A stretch of DNA of 64,000 bases from Chersky-840 sp963838775 (GTDB taxonomy: Bacteria > Actinomycetota > Acidimicrobiia > Acidimicrobiales > UBA8190), in contig CAWISP010000024.1 of the NCBI GenBank assembly GCA_963838775.1, positions 132,659 through 196,658 on the forward strand, in the 5' to 3' direction. Position numbers and translations under genes: made by a program. The notes below the pieces were generated by a model. It was not told where the DNA came from, searched no databases, and saw only the letters and a list, made by a program, of their open reading frames with translations. Positions within the stretch are counted from its first letter, which is position 1; every line of letters begins with the position of its first letter. Shown here one piece after another: positions 8,363-16,461 of the stretch.

Positions 8363-9901
8363 TCAGTCGATACTGTCGGCAATGTGCTGCTCGATCGTCG
8401 AGCAGATGTGGTCGAGGTGTACCTCAGTCATTCCCGGGTAGACCCCGAACCAGAACGCGTCATTCATCAAACGGTCTGTGTTGGGTAGCGCGCCGATCTG
8501 GCGGAAGCCGGCGCCTGTAGCCCGCATCTCGTCGAAACAGGGCTGACGCACCAGATTGCCCGCGAACAGCATTCGGGTCTGGACCCGAGCTTTCTCAAGC
8601 GCGGCCACCAGGCTGTCTCGAGTCACGGCGCTCCCAGGCTTGACCACAGCGAGAAAGCCGAACCAACTGGGCGTGGAGTGGGGCGTGGGCTCCGGCAGTC
8701 TGAGTATGGCGTGCGACGGAGCGAGCCTTTTGTGGAGGTAGTCAAAGTTCTTTCGACGGGCTGCGACGAAGGACGGCAACTTCTTCAACTGAGCGACACC
8801 CACCGCCGCCTGCATGTCCGTCATTTTCAAGTTGTAGCCAAAATGGGAGTAGGTGTACTTGTGGTCGTAGCTCTCGGGCAAGGTGCCGAGCGACCATCCG
8901 AACCTCTTGCCGCACGTGTTCGAACGACCGGGCTGGCAGTAGCAGTCGCGACCCCAGTCCCGAATCGACTCTGCGATGCTCGCCAGTTCCTCGTTGCTGG
9001 TGTAGACGGCGCCCCCCTCACCGGTGGTCATCTGGTGCGCCGGGTAGAAGCTGCTCGTGGCAAGGTGTCCAAAGGTTCCCGTCCGCCGAGTCTCGTTGGC
9101 GCCACCGCGTCTGGTTGTGTACTCAGCTCCCATGGCATCACAGTTGTCCTCGACCAGCCAGAGACCGTTGGCTTCACAGAAGTCCAAGACGGCGTCGATG
9201 TCGAACGGGTTGCCGAGCGTGTGTGCGACCATGACGGCCTTGGTGCGGGAGCTCAGGGCGTCTGCGAGCATCGCCGTGTTGATGTTGTCCGTCACGGGGT
9301 CCACGTCGACGAAGACCGGCACTACCCCGTGCTGAATGGCGGGAGCCACCGTCGTCGGAAACCCGGCCGCGACCGTAATCAGCTCATCGCGAGGTTGGAG
9401 ACGCCGATCTCCCAGCCGAGGAGATGTCAACGTGGAAAACGCCAAGAGGTTGGCTGACGACCCCGAGTTGACGAGGCGGCACTCCCCGACACCGACGAAT
9501 TCGGCGAGACCCTTCTCGAGCTGCCGGCAGAAGCGGCCACTGGTCAACCAGAAGTCCAGGGAGGCTTCGACGAGGCTCACCACCTCGTCTTCGTCGAAGA
9601 CCCGGCCTGCGTACGGCGTCGGAGTCTTGCCGGGTACGTAGGGCTGGGGCGTCCACCTCCTCCGAGCGTACGCGCCTACCTTTTCGAGTATTTCGGCACG
9701 GAGAACTGCCACCGAAGGCTCGGAATCAGGACCGGACTCTGGGCCGTCATCGATATCCGGTTGGCCGCCGAGATCGTCAGGGTCCCCTCCCGGCGCTCGG
9801 GAATCAGGCGTCACCACCACCGGGACGGCGACTCGTGCCGGTCGACGTGCCGACCCGTCAGGGGCAACGATATCCGAGGGCGGGACGGTCTGGTCTGACA
9901 T
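8363..9901 (-). CDS. rfbH: CDP-4-keto-6-deoxy-D-glucose 3-dehydrase (E1), RfbH
   Basis: This is a PLP-fold enzyme that removes the C3 hydroxyl from CDP-4-keto-6-deoxyglucose to give the 3,6-dideoxy skeleton, with a [2Fe-2S] centre and an external reductase. The aspartate aminotransferase fold is clear (SGSSANLLAFS, WLVEDNCDAMGAEY). The usual PLP lysine is replaced by His in SSFYPAHQMTTGEGG (His about residue 289), the known hallmark of RfbH. Cysteines for the iron-sulfur cluster are in RDCYCQPGRSNTCGKRF. The N-terminal 65 residues are a low-complexity extension not typical of the family, so the true start could be internal. It is divergent from the aldolase gene across 44 bases. No reductase (RfbI/DdhD type) is seen in the window. 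Confidence 0.92.
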   Translation of the reverse strand: MSDQTVPPSDIVAPDGSARRPARVAVPVVVTPDSRAPGGDPDDLGGQPDIDDGPESGPDSEPSVAVLRAEILEKVGAYARRRWTPQPYVPGKTPTPYAGRVFDEDEVVSLVEASLDFWLTSGRFCRQLEKGLAEFVGVGECRLVNSGSSANLLAFSTLTSPRLGDRRLQPRDELITVAAGFPTTVAPAIQHGVVPVFVDVDPVTDNINTAMLADALSSRTKAVMVAHTLGNPFDIDAVLDFCEANGLWLVEDNCDAMGAEYTTRRGGANETRRTGTFGHLATSSFYPAHQMTTGEGGAVYTSNEELASIAESIRDWGRDCYCQPGRSNTCGKRFGWSLGTLPESYDHKYTYSHFGYNLKMTDMQAAVGVAQLKKLPSFVAARRKNFDYLHKRLAPSHAILRLPEPTPHSTPSWFGFLAVVKPGSAVTRDSLVAALEKARVQTRMLFAGNLVRQPCFDEMRATGAGFRQIGALPNTDRLMNDAFWFGVYPGMTEVHLDHICSTIEQHIADSID

Positions 9902-9945
9902 GACTCGACTATCTTAGAAGCTCCACTGAATCTAGAGTACCGGGA

Positions 9946-10755
9946 ATGAACCATCTGGAACGGCAGATGCTGGACATCCTCAAGCGGGGCCGAAACGAAT
10001 TCGGATATGTGGCCGTCAAGGCAGAATTCGAGGCGGAGGGTACAAGAACCGACGAGCTGCTGCGCCTGATGGAGATAGCCCGCAAGGCCGACCTCGAGCT
10101 TGGACTCAAGATCGGGGGCTGTGAGGCCATGCGAGACCTCATGGAGGTCAAGCAGATCGGCGTCGAGTATGTCATCGCACCGATGATCGAGAGCCCGTAT
10201 GCACTTTCCAAGTACACCGACGCCAAGAACATCGTGTACACGGAGGATGAGCAACAAGACACAAAATTCCTCTTCAATCTGGAGACAGAGAAAGCATTCG
10301 ATCAGCTACCCGAGCTGATGACGATGGCCCAAGCCAAAAGTGGGACGGACGGCATCGTCTTCGGGCGCGTCGACTTCACCCTCTCGACCGGACGTCACCG
10401 TGACGACATCAACACGGATGTCATCACCGAGTATTGTTTGGAGACGGCCAAGGTCGTCAAAGACTCGGGGCATGACTTCGTGGTGGGCGGAGGTGTGTCC
10501 ATGGATTCGCTGGCAGCTCTTCGGAGGATCCGGAATGTCTACCTCTCACGTTTTGAGACCAGGAAGGTCATTTTTGACGCCGCATCTCTCGATGGCACCA
10601 ATCTTGAGAAGGGCTTGGTCGAGGCGGTTCATTTCGAGCTTCTCTGGCTGCTCAACAAGCGCGAGTACTACACAGCCATTGAGCAAGAAGATGCCAAGCG
10701 CATCGAAATGCTAGAGCAACGTTGGCACGTCCTGTCTGCTGCCGACATCCCCTGA
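9946..10755 (+). CDS. HpcH/HpaI-type aldolase / citrate lyase family protein
   Basis: A 269-residue TIM-barrel protein resembling the HpcH/HpaI aldolase family, which forms or cleaves C-C bonds between pyruvate-type enolates and aldehydes with a divalent metal. Visible matches are GLKIGGCEAMRDLMEV, APMIESPYALSKY with the likely metal-binding Glu, and IVFGRVDFTLSTG. It starts with ATG 9946 and is separated by only 13 bases from the thiamine enzyme gene, so the two are almost certainly co-transcribed. Between RfbH and a ThDP enzyme it may supply or transfer a two- or three-carbon unit in making a branched sugar. That role is inference; nothing in the sequence shows the substrate. Confidence 0.75.
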   Translation: MNHLERQMLDILKRGRNEFGYVAVKAEFEAEGTRTDELLRLMEIARKADLELGLKIGGCEAMRDLMEVKQIGVEYVIAPMIESPYALSKYTDAKNIVYTEDEQQDTKFLFNLETEKAFDQLPELMTMAQAKSGTDGIVFGRVDFTLSTGRHRDDINTDVITEYCLETAKVVKDSGHDFVVGGGVSMDSLAALRRIRNVYLSRFETRKVIFDAASLDGTNLEKGLVEAVHFELLWLLNKREYYTAIEQEDAKRIEMLEQRWHVLSAADIP

Positions 10756-10768
10756 AAGTCAGGGACCG

Positions 10769-12598
10769 TTGCGCGTAGCTGACTATATTGCCAAACTCGT
10801 CGCCGACGACGGGATCGAGCATGTCTTTATGGTGACGGGCGGGGGCGCGATGCATCTCAACGACGCGTTCGGGCGCGAACCCAGGTTCACCGCGGTCTTC
10901 ACCCATCATGAGCAGTCCTGTGCCATGGCGGCAGAGAGCTACGCACGCTTGTCGGGTCGACCGGCCGCGGTGAACGTGACCAGCGGTCCCGGTGGAATCA
11001 ATGCCCTCAACGGCGTATTCGGCGCTTACGTCGACTCGATACCAATGGTGGTGGTTTCCGGGCAGGTAAAGCGAGAGACTCTGGTTACAAGTTACAGATT
11101 GCCTTTGCGGCAGTTAGGCGACCAAGAGGTCGACATCGTGACCATGGCATCCCCGGTCACGAAGCTCGCTTCGTTACTTGATGACCCTGAGCAGACTCGA
11201 TTCACTGTGCAACGGGCGCTCTGGCTGGCCCGCAGCGGGCGGCCCGGTCCCGTGTGGATCGATGTTCCCATCGACGTGCAGTCGGCCATCATCGATCCGG
11301 AGTTACAGCGGAGCTTTGACCCCGACAAGGATGGCCCTGCGGCCAGCCTGTCCGCCGAGGTCGGCTGCCTTAGTGGCGATTCTCTGGCCAAGGAGCTGCG
11401 GACGGTTTTGCGCCACTTGGCGGCGGCCCAACGCCCGGTCATCCTGGCTGGTGCCGGCATTCGATTGTCAGGGGCGCGCGAGTCATTCCTTCGAGTGGTC
11501 GACAAACTCGGCGTTCCAGTCGTGACCGGTTGGAACGCCCACGATGTACTTTGGAACGACCACCCGCTCTACGCGGGCCGGCCCGGCTCCGTCGGCGACC
11601 GGGGCGGCAATTTCGCCGTGCAGAATGCAGATTTCTTGCTGGTCGTTGGCAGCCGCCTCAATGTGAGGCAAGTCAGCTACAACTGGAAGGCCTTCGCGAG
11701 GGCCGCATTTACCGCAATGATCGATATTGACCGGGCTGAATTATCCAAACCGACCTTATCGGTCGATCTCCCGATCCACGCAGATGTCGCGGAAGCACTG
11801 ACGCTTCTGGAAGAGCTCGACTACGAACCCCAAGCCGTCCACGGCAAGTACCTGTCATGGTGTCGCGACCGATTGTCTCTCTATCCCGTTGTCCTCAGTG
11901 AGTACTGGAAAACTGAGGAACCGGTGAATCCATACTGTTTCGTTCAAGCGCTTTTTGACGAGTTGGGCGAAGACGACGTGGTGATTACCGGGGATGGGAC
12001 CGCGTGTGTCGTGACCTTTCAGGCTGCAGACCTCAAACCCGGCCAACGGCTATATACGAACTCCGGCTGCGCCTCCATGGGCTACGAGCTCCCAGCTGCG
12101 ATTGGTGCGCACTACTCTTCTCCCAACAGGCGTATCGTGTGCCTGGCCGGTGACGGCAGCATCATGTTGAACCTGCAGGAACTACAGACAATCGTAGGTA
12201 ATCGACTACCAATTAAGGTCATCATTTTGAACAACAATGGCTACAGCTCCATTCGCCAAACCCAGCAGAACTATTTTCCCGACAACGTGGTTGGCTGTGG
12301 ACCCGAGTCTGGGCTGACCTTTCCAGATTTTGCCAAGCTCGGGACCGCGTTCGGCTTCGAAGTGCGTCGCTGTTCGAATCACCGTGAATTGTCGTCGGCG
12401 CTCCGCGACACCTTGGCTGGTGATGGTCCGCAACTGCTCGAAGTGATGCTCGACCCCGAACAACCATTCTCGCCAAAGTTGTCCTCCCGGCAACTAGAGG
12501 ATGGTCGAATGGTGTCCTCTCCCCTCGAGGATCTGGCTCCATTTCTGTCGCGTTCCGAATTGGCAGAGAATATGTTGGTCCCACTTTTGGAGGACTAA
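10769..12598 (+). CDS. Thiamine-diphosphate enzyme, acetolactate synthase-like (candidate sugar acetyl-branching enzyme)
   Basis: A 609-residue ThDP enzyme with the three-domain layout of acetohydroxyacid synthase. The PYR domain carries the catalytic Glu in FTHHEQSCAMAAES, the middle domain lies at about 200-350, and the PP domain has the cofactor motif GDGSIMLNLQEL...ILNNNG (GDG at about residue 461). The start is TTG 10769 with AGGGA five bases upstream, 13 bases after the aldolase. In Yersinia, YerE is a ThDP enzyme of this fold that adds an acetyl group to CDP-3,6-dideoxy-4-keto-glucose, the RfbH pathway product. The neighbours here (rfbF, rfbG, rfbH and an epimerase/reductase) fit that role. 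A YerE-like function is inference; ordinary acetolactate synthase is unlikely given the location and lack of a small subunit. Confidence 0.8.
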   Translation: MRVADYIAKLVADDGIEHVFMVTGGGAMHLNDAFGREPRFTAVFTHHEQSCAMAAESYARLSGRPAAVNVTSGPGGINALNGVFGAYVDSIPMVVVSGQVKRETLVTSYRLPLRQLGDQEVDIVTMASPVTKLASLLDDPEQTRFTVQRALWLARSGRPGPVWIDVPIDVQSAIIDPELQRSFDPDKDGPAASLSAEVGCLSGDSLAKELRTVLRHLAAAQRPVILAGAGIRLSGARESFLRVVDKLGVPVVTGWNAHDVLWNDHPLYAGRPGSVGDRGGNFAVQNADFLLVVGSRLNVRQVSYNWKAFARAAFTAMIDIDRAELSKPTLSVDLPIHADVAEALTLLEELDYEPQAVHGKYLSWCRDRLSLYPVVLSEYWKTEEPVNPYCFVQALFDELGEDDVVITGDGTACVVTFQAADLKPGQRLYTNSGCASMGYELPAAIGAHYSSPNRRIVCLAGDGSIMLNLQELQTIVGNRLPIKVIILNNNGYSSIRQTQQNYFPDNVVGCGPESGLTFPDFAKLGTAFGFEVRRCSNHRELSSALRDTLAGDGPQLLEVMLDPEQPFSPKLSSRQLEDGRMVSSPLEDLAPFLSRSELAENMLVPLLED

Positions 12599-12649
12599 CG
12601 CCCCTCCATGTGAGAAAGTGCTAGTGCCGAATTCAATACACTGTCGCCC

Positions 12650-13612
12650 ATGAGCCGGTTGGGATTCTCGTCAGATACGGGGCGGAAGCTGATCGAATCT
12701 GGCCTCGATGTCGTGGTCACCGGCGCCGGCGGATGGTTGGGCCAAGCGACGCTTGAAATGTTGGAGACCAGTCTGGGTCCAGAGACGGCTGCACGGCTGC
12801 ATGTCTTTGCCTCCCGCCGTCGGTCGGTAACGCTTCGATCCGAGACCGAATTGGAGGTGCTCCCCCTGAGTGAACTTCCTCGATTGAACATTGGGCCCCA
12901 CCTACTGGCTCACTACGCCTTTGCCACCCGGGAGCTCGTTTCTGAGCTAGGCCATCTCGACTACGTCAGTCACAATCAACAGATCACCGAATTGGTGGCG
13001 AGTCATGTGGAGAGAACTCGATCTGTGGGTGTGTTGATGGTCTCCTCTGGCGCTGTGTATCTGGGTGACCATTTGGCCACCAATCCCTACGGTGTCATGA
13101 AGGCACGCGAGGAGCGTCGGTTCTCTGACGTTGTGGCGACACTCGGTCAGTCGGGCCCGGCACCGCGAGCGGTCGTCCCGAGGCTGTTCAATCTTGCCGG
13201 CCCTTTCCTCAACAAGCCCGACCGATATGTGCTCGGATCGATCCTTCGAGACATTGCGCGGGGGGGCCCGATTCAGCTTCATTCCACCCACCCGGTGGTG
13301 CGTTCGTATGTTCACGTCCGCGACCTGGTGGATCTAGCCTTTGCCGTGATGTTGGGAGACGGACCGGCTCCGTTCGAGCCCTTCGACACCGCCGGCGATC
13401 GCGAGATAGAGGTAGGTGATCTTGCCAAACTCGCTGCGACGGTCTTGGGAAAGCCTGAGATGCCAATCAAACGACCCCCGTTCGATCACACTGAGGACGA
13501 TCGCTATGTGGGCGATCCGGCGGCAATCAACTCGCTGGCAAGGTTGTACGGAGTGAAGATGAGCTCGCTTTCGCAACAAATCGAAGACACCGCTCTTTTC
13601 ATGAGAGCGTGA
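12650..13612 (+). CDS. NAD-dependent epimerase/dehydratase (extended SDR)
   Basis: A 320-residue extended SDR acting on nucleotide sugars. The Rossmann loop is VVVTGAGGWLGQATL, the catalytic Tyr-Lys pair is in NPYGVMKAREE, and the active-site Ser is in LMVSSGAVYLG. It is on the same strand as the aldolase and ThDP genes after 51 bases, and ends 14 bases before the convergent rfbF. It could be the 4-keto reductase or reductase of the branched side chain (a YerF-like step) or an epimerase; the family does not decide which. The start codon ATG 12650 is the first in frame and precedes the nucleotide-binding loop by about 25 residues. Confidence 0.82.
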   Translation: MSRLGFSSDTGRKLIESGLDVVVTGAGGWLGQATLEMLETSLGPETAARLHVFASRRRSVTLRSETELEVLPLSELPRLNIGPHLLAHYAFATRELVSELGHLDYVSHNQQITELVASHVERTRSVGVLMVSSGAVYLGDHLATNPYGVMKAREERRFSDVVATLGQSGPAPRAVVPRLFNLAGPFLNKPDRYVLGSILRDIARGGPIQLHSTHPVVRSYVHVRDLVDLAFAVMLGDGPAPFEPFDTAGDREIEVGDLAKLAATVLGKPEMPIKRPPFDHTEDDRYVGDPAAINSLARLYGVKMSSLSQQIEDTALFMRA

Positions 13613-13626
13613 CGCTCGCGACGGGT

Positions 13627-14394
13627 TCAGTCGACTTTCCATGGAGCGTTGCCGGTCGCCCAGAGCGCCTCGAGAAGGTGCAATTCACGCAGGGTGTCGA
13701 CCGGCTGCCAAAAGCCGTGATGGAGAAAGACTGCCAGCTGGCCGCGGTCGGCAAGGCGTCCCAGGGGGCCCTGCTCGAACAAGGTCTCGTCTCCCTCGAT
13801 GTCATCGAGAACCTCCGGGGAAAGCACGAAAAATCCTCCATTGATCCAGTTGCCGTCCCCGTGGGGCTTCTCGAGGAAGGTCGTGACCCGGTCACCCTCG
13901 ATCTGCAGGGCTCCGAAACGACCGGGGGGCTGTACGGCTGTCACCGTCGCCAGGAGGCCTTGGGATCGGTGAAATGCGATCAACGCCGTGATGTCCACGT
14001 CGGCCACGCCGTCGCCATACGTGCAGCAGAAGTCGTCATCGGCGACATACTCGGCGACCCGCTTGAGACGACCGCCGGTCTGGGTCTCGAGGCCTGTGTC
14101 GACAAGCGTGATTCGCCACGGCTCAGCCATTGTCTGGTGCACCTCCATCCGGTTCTCTCGAAGGTCGAAGGTAACGTTTGACATATGGAGGAAATAGTTG
14201 GCAAAGAACTCCTTTATCATGTAACCCTTGTAGCCACAACAGATCACGAACTCAGTGACGCCGTGGGCAGCGTACGACCGACAGATGTGCCACAGCAGTG
14301 GTCGCCCACCCACCTCGACCATGGGCTTGGGCCGTGAAACCGTCTCCTCGGTCAATCGGGTTCCCCGACCGCCGGCCAGGATGACGGCCTTCAT
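13627..14394 (-). CDS. rfbF: Glucose-1-phosphate cytidylyltransferase
   Basis: This enzyme makes CDP-glucose from CTP and glucose-1-phosphate, the first step of CDP-3,6-dideoxyhexose synthesis. The 255-residue protein starts at ATG 14394 with the nucleotidyltransferase signature MKAVILAGGRGTRLTEET and PKPMVEVGGRPLLWHI. RfbF-specific stretches such as VICCGYKGYMIKEFF and CTYGDGVADVDI are present, with NGGFFVLSPEVLD near the sugar site. Length matches the family. It is convergent with the SDR gene. The cytidylyltransferase, rather than thymidylyltransferase, assignment rests on these family-specific stretches and on rfbG and rfbH in the same locus. Confidence 0.93.
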   Translation of the reverse strand: MKAVILAGGRGTRLTEETVSRPKPMVEVGGRPLLWHICRSYAAHGVTEFVICCGYKGYMIKEFFANYFLHMSNVTFDLRENRMEVHQTMAEPWRITLVDTGLETQTGGRLKRVAEYVADDDFCCTYGDGVADVDITALIAFHRSQGLLATVTAVQPPGRFGALQIEGDRVTTFLEKPHGDGNWINGGFFVLSPEVLDDIEGDETLFEQGPLGRLADRGQLAVFLHHGFWQPVDTLRELHLLEALWATGNAPWKVD

Positions 14395-14638
14395 CTCGGA
14401 CTCCCCTCCGGAGCAGCGTCATCAACGCATGGGTGCGACAAGAGCATCATGTAACTCTACGACCCTACCCTCGCAACCGCATGCCGAGGGGCGCGGTCAG
14501 AGAACGGTGGAGGCGAGTTGCGCTCCCGCTGAGTCCAGCCGTCGGCGAGGTTCCGCTGGAGGTCGGCAGCACACCCAATGCAGTGATCAGGAGAAACTCC
14601 CAGTCAACCGGCTCGGCGCTATTCTAGGTGCCCACCCT

Positions 14639-14711
14639 GGGGGTGTAGCTCAGCTGGTAGAGCGCTACGTTCGCAACGTAGAAGTCGGCGGTTCGAGTCC
14701 GCTCACCTCCA
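14639..14711 (+). tRNA. tRNA-Ala, anticodon CGC
   Basis: A 73-base cloverleaf can be folded by eye. The acceptor GGGGGTG pairs with CACCTCC with one G-U, the D arm is AGCTCAGCTGGTAGAGC, the anticodon arm is CTACG-TTCGCAA-CGTAG with anticodon CGC, and the T arm has GGTTCGAGTCC. The discriminator base is A and CCA is not encoded. The gene marks the left edge of the mobile-element-rich region. Its 3' half and the 30 bases after it are echoed at several places further right in the window. Confidence 0.93.
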
Positions 14712-14744
14712 CTCAGCGCCCAAGAGAGTGCTGACTCTCGAACC
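14690..14744 (+). repeat. tRNA-3'-end repeat, copy A (within and after tRNA-Ala)
   Basis: From the T arm of tRNA-Ala the sequence continues as CACCTCCACTCAGCGC, then CAAGAGAGTGCTGACTCTCGAACC. GGTTCGAG in the T arm and CTCGAACC at the far end are inverted copies. About 50 bases match the copy at 51.4 kb with only a few changes, and the right part recurs at 40.6 and 59.9 kb. It behaves like an attachment site. Confidence 0.7.
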
Positions 14745-14993
14745 ATCGGCCAGAGCGATATCGGGCGGCTCAACCCTTTCTGGGAGGGGAGTCCGAGGGG
14801 CGATGTAACGGCACTTTCAGGATGCCCGCCCCTTTCGATATCACTACACGTTCCCGGGCGGGTTAGCCCTTGCGGCGAAGAGCCTCCAGGTTCCGGGAAC
14901 ACCCCTTAGCTCGTGCTCGCCGCGATCATGGAACTCGATTCCTGAGCCGGCGACGAGATCCGTATGTTCGCTACCGTCCCAAAGCGCGTGCAC

Positions 14994-15386
14994 TTAGTGC
15001 TCGTGTTCCCGCTCGCTGGCGCTAATGGGCAGCATTTCAATCCGGTGGCCGTCCGGGTCGGAGATGAACACCGAGTTACGTGGTGTGAGTTCGAAGGGTT
15101 CGATACCAGCCTCAGAAAGACCAGCTACGAGCAACTCGACATCGGCAACGTCGACGTTCAGGGCCATGTGATTCATCTCCTCGCCGCCGTGGACGTCGCA
15201 GTCAACCATTTCGAAGAGGTCGAGGCCCTGCATGCCACAGCGCAAGAAGGAGGCCCTCATACCCGGAACGGACCCGCGGTCATCGAAGCCCAGTGCTTCC
15301 ATGTAGAACGTCCGGGAACGATCAAGGTCTGTGACGTGGAGCACCACATGATTGATGCCCGTCACCTTAAGCTTCGATGTACCCAT
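14994..15386 (-). CDS. VOC family (glyoxalase/bleomycin-resistance type) protein
   Basis: A 130-residue vicinal-oxygen-chelate protein made of two beta-alpha-beta-beta-beta modules. Family traits are TGINHVVLHVTDLDRSRTFY at the start, the metal-ligand candidate His in NHMALNV and the Glu in DPDGHRIEML near the end. ATG 15386 is preceded by GGGGTG and begins right before the domain, so the longer open frame upstream is rejected. It lies downstream of a frameshifted VOC paralogue and a cupin gene on the same strand. VOC proteins include dioxygenases, glyoxalases and antibiotic-binding proteins; which of these applies is not visible. Confidence 0.8.
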   Translation of the reverse strand: MGTSKLKVTGINHVVLHVTDLDRSRTFYMEALGFDDRGSVPGMRASFLRCGMQGLDLFEMVDCDVHGGEEMNHMALNVDVADVELLVAGLSEAGIEPFELTPRNSVFISDPDGHRIEMLPISASEREHEH

Positions 15387-15433
15387 TTGTGCACCCCTTG
15401 TCGTTACCGCCGGGTCGGCAGTTCTCAGGGTCG

Positions 15434-15831
15434 TCAGCCCATCGAAATCAGTTCGAGCTGGATGTTGTCCGGATCGCGGAACACGAGCACCGCATACCCC
15501 TCCTGATCGTTGATTGGCGATTGGAACACGTTGAGCTTTTTGAAGTGTTCTGCCCAGGTGCGAGGTCGGCACGTTGGGCGACCCCGAAGCTCACGTGATC
15601 GAGCCCCGTCCGCGTCTCGTTGCATGGTTCGGATGCGTTGGCCGAGTGTGTGTGTAGGCCCACGCACATTGAAAAGTCCGGCTTGCCAAGAACGATGGCG
15701 TAGCCGTTACCGTCGGGATGGTCCTCCCTCATCAGCTCCGCGAGCCCTAGGACTTCCCTGTACCACGCCACACTGCGATCAAGGTCGGTGACGGTGAATG
15801 AAACGTGGTGGATTGACGCGATGTCAGGCAT
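15434..15831 (-). pseudogene. VOC family protein, frameshifted
   Basis: A second VOC-type gene of about 130 codons. The first part reads IHHVSFTVTDLDRSVAWY through DHVSFGVAQRADLA in one frame. The end, from about 15560 to the stop at 15434, continues in another frame as FQSPINDQEGYAVLVFRDPD with the usual C-terminal Glu. One single-base indel around 15570-15590 joins them. It is 47 bases upstream of the intact VOC gene and resembles it, so the pair may come from duplication. Either the gene is broken or the base call is wrong there. Confidence 0.7.
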
Positions 15832-15861
15832 GGTCCGGGCCTCTCTGGGCGAACTTGCGGC

Positions 15862-16383
15862 TCAGCGAGCTGTCGCCAGCAGTTGGTCGGTGTCTTCGGC
15901 ACTGAGTGGCGGTCCGATGGGCCTCAGATCATGGGCCCCGGCCACACGTGCGAGTTCGTCCATCGACGGAAAGACTGGCTCGATCGGCACGATCCGAGCG
16001 CCGGCTGGCACCCCGACCTCGCGGATAAAGTCCCGGAAGCTGGCGTTGTCGTGCACAAGCAGGATGCGCGCCTCGCAATCGCCGACGACCCGGAACGTGT
16101 GCGGCACGCCGCGGGGCATGGACACCCAATGCCCCGCTCCGACCACCAGCTCCTCGTCGCCACAGCGCACCACCATCTGGCCCTCGAGGATGTACCAAGT
16201 GTCGTCGAGGTCGTCGTGGATGTGCAGCGGGGGCGCCGCGCCGACTGGCAAGGTCATCTCGAGCACGACGGTGTTCATTTCGGGCGCGCAGCGGTGCTCA
16301 ACGACCAAGGTGTCGAGGAACCACCACGCCAGGCTTTGTTCGCTCTCGGGGGAGTCGACAACTGCCGTCGTCACTTCGGCCAC
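15862..16383 (-). CDS. Cupin-domain protein
   Basis: A 173-residue protein with one cupin_2 barrel. Cupin motif 1 is seen as PPLHIHDDLDDTWYILEGQ (His, His, Glu metal ligands) and motif 2 as MPRGVPHTFRV. The C-terminal 50 residues are helical and not assigned. The start is ATG 16383. It is divergent from a MarR regulator gene across 78 bases that contain two direct repeats, so it is a good candidate for regulation by that protein. Cupins of this type may be dioxygenases, isomerases or ligand-binding proteins; the reaction is not predictable. Confidence 0.82.
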   Translation of the reverse strand: MAEVTTAVVDSPESEQSLAWWFLDTLVVEHRCAPEMNTVVLEMTLPVGAAPPLHIHDDLDDTWYILEGQMVVRCGDEELVVGAGHWVSMPRGVPHTFRVVGDCEARILLVHDNASFRDFIREVGVPAGARIVPIEPVFPSMDELARVAGAHDLRPIGPPLSAEDTDQLLATAR

Positions 16384-16418
16384 CTCCTAGTTGGGAACTG
16401 TCGCGGATCGGATAGTCA

Positions 16419-16459
16419 GGTATCCTTACGATTGAGGACATGGTACGGTAACCTTACGA
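16419..16459. promoter_or_regulatory. Candidate MarR operator: two direct repeats
   Basis: The divergent promoter region holds GGTATCCTTACGA at 16419-16431 and GGTAACCTTACGA at 16447-16459, 28 bases apart start to start, with the second ending two bases before the MarR start codon. Twelve of 13 bases agree. GGTAACC is itself palindromic. Repeated sites of this kind beside a MarR gene are usually its own operator; binding here is inferred. Confidence 0.5.
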
Positions 16460-16461
16460 CT

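Noticed and set aside
8678..9457. Plus-strand frame of 259 codons
   Set aside because: Antisense to RfbH, whose motifs are complete on the minus strand.
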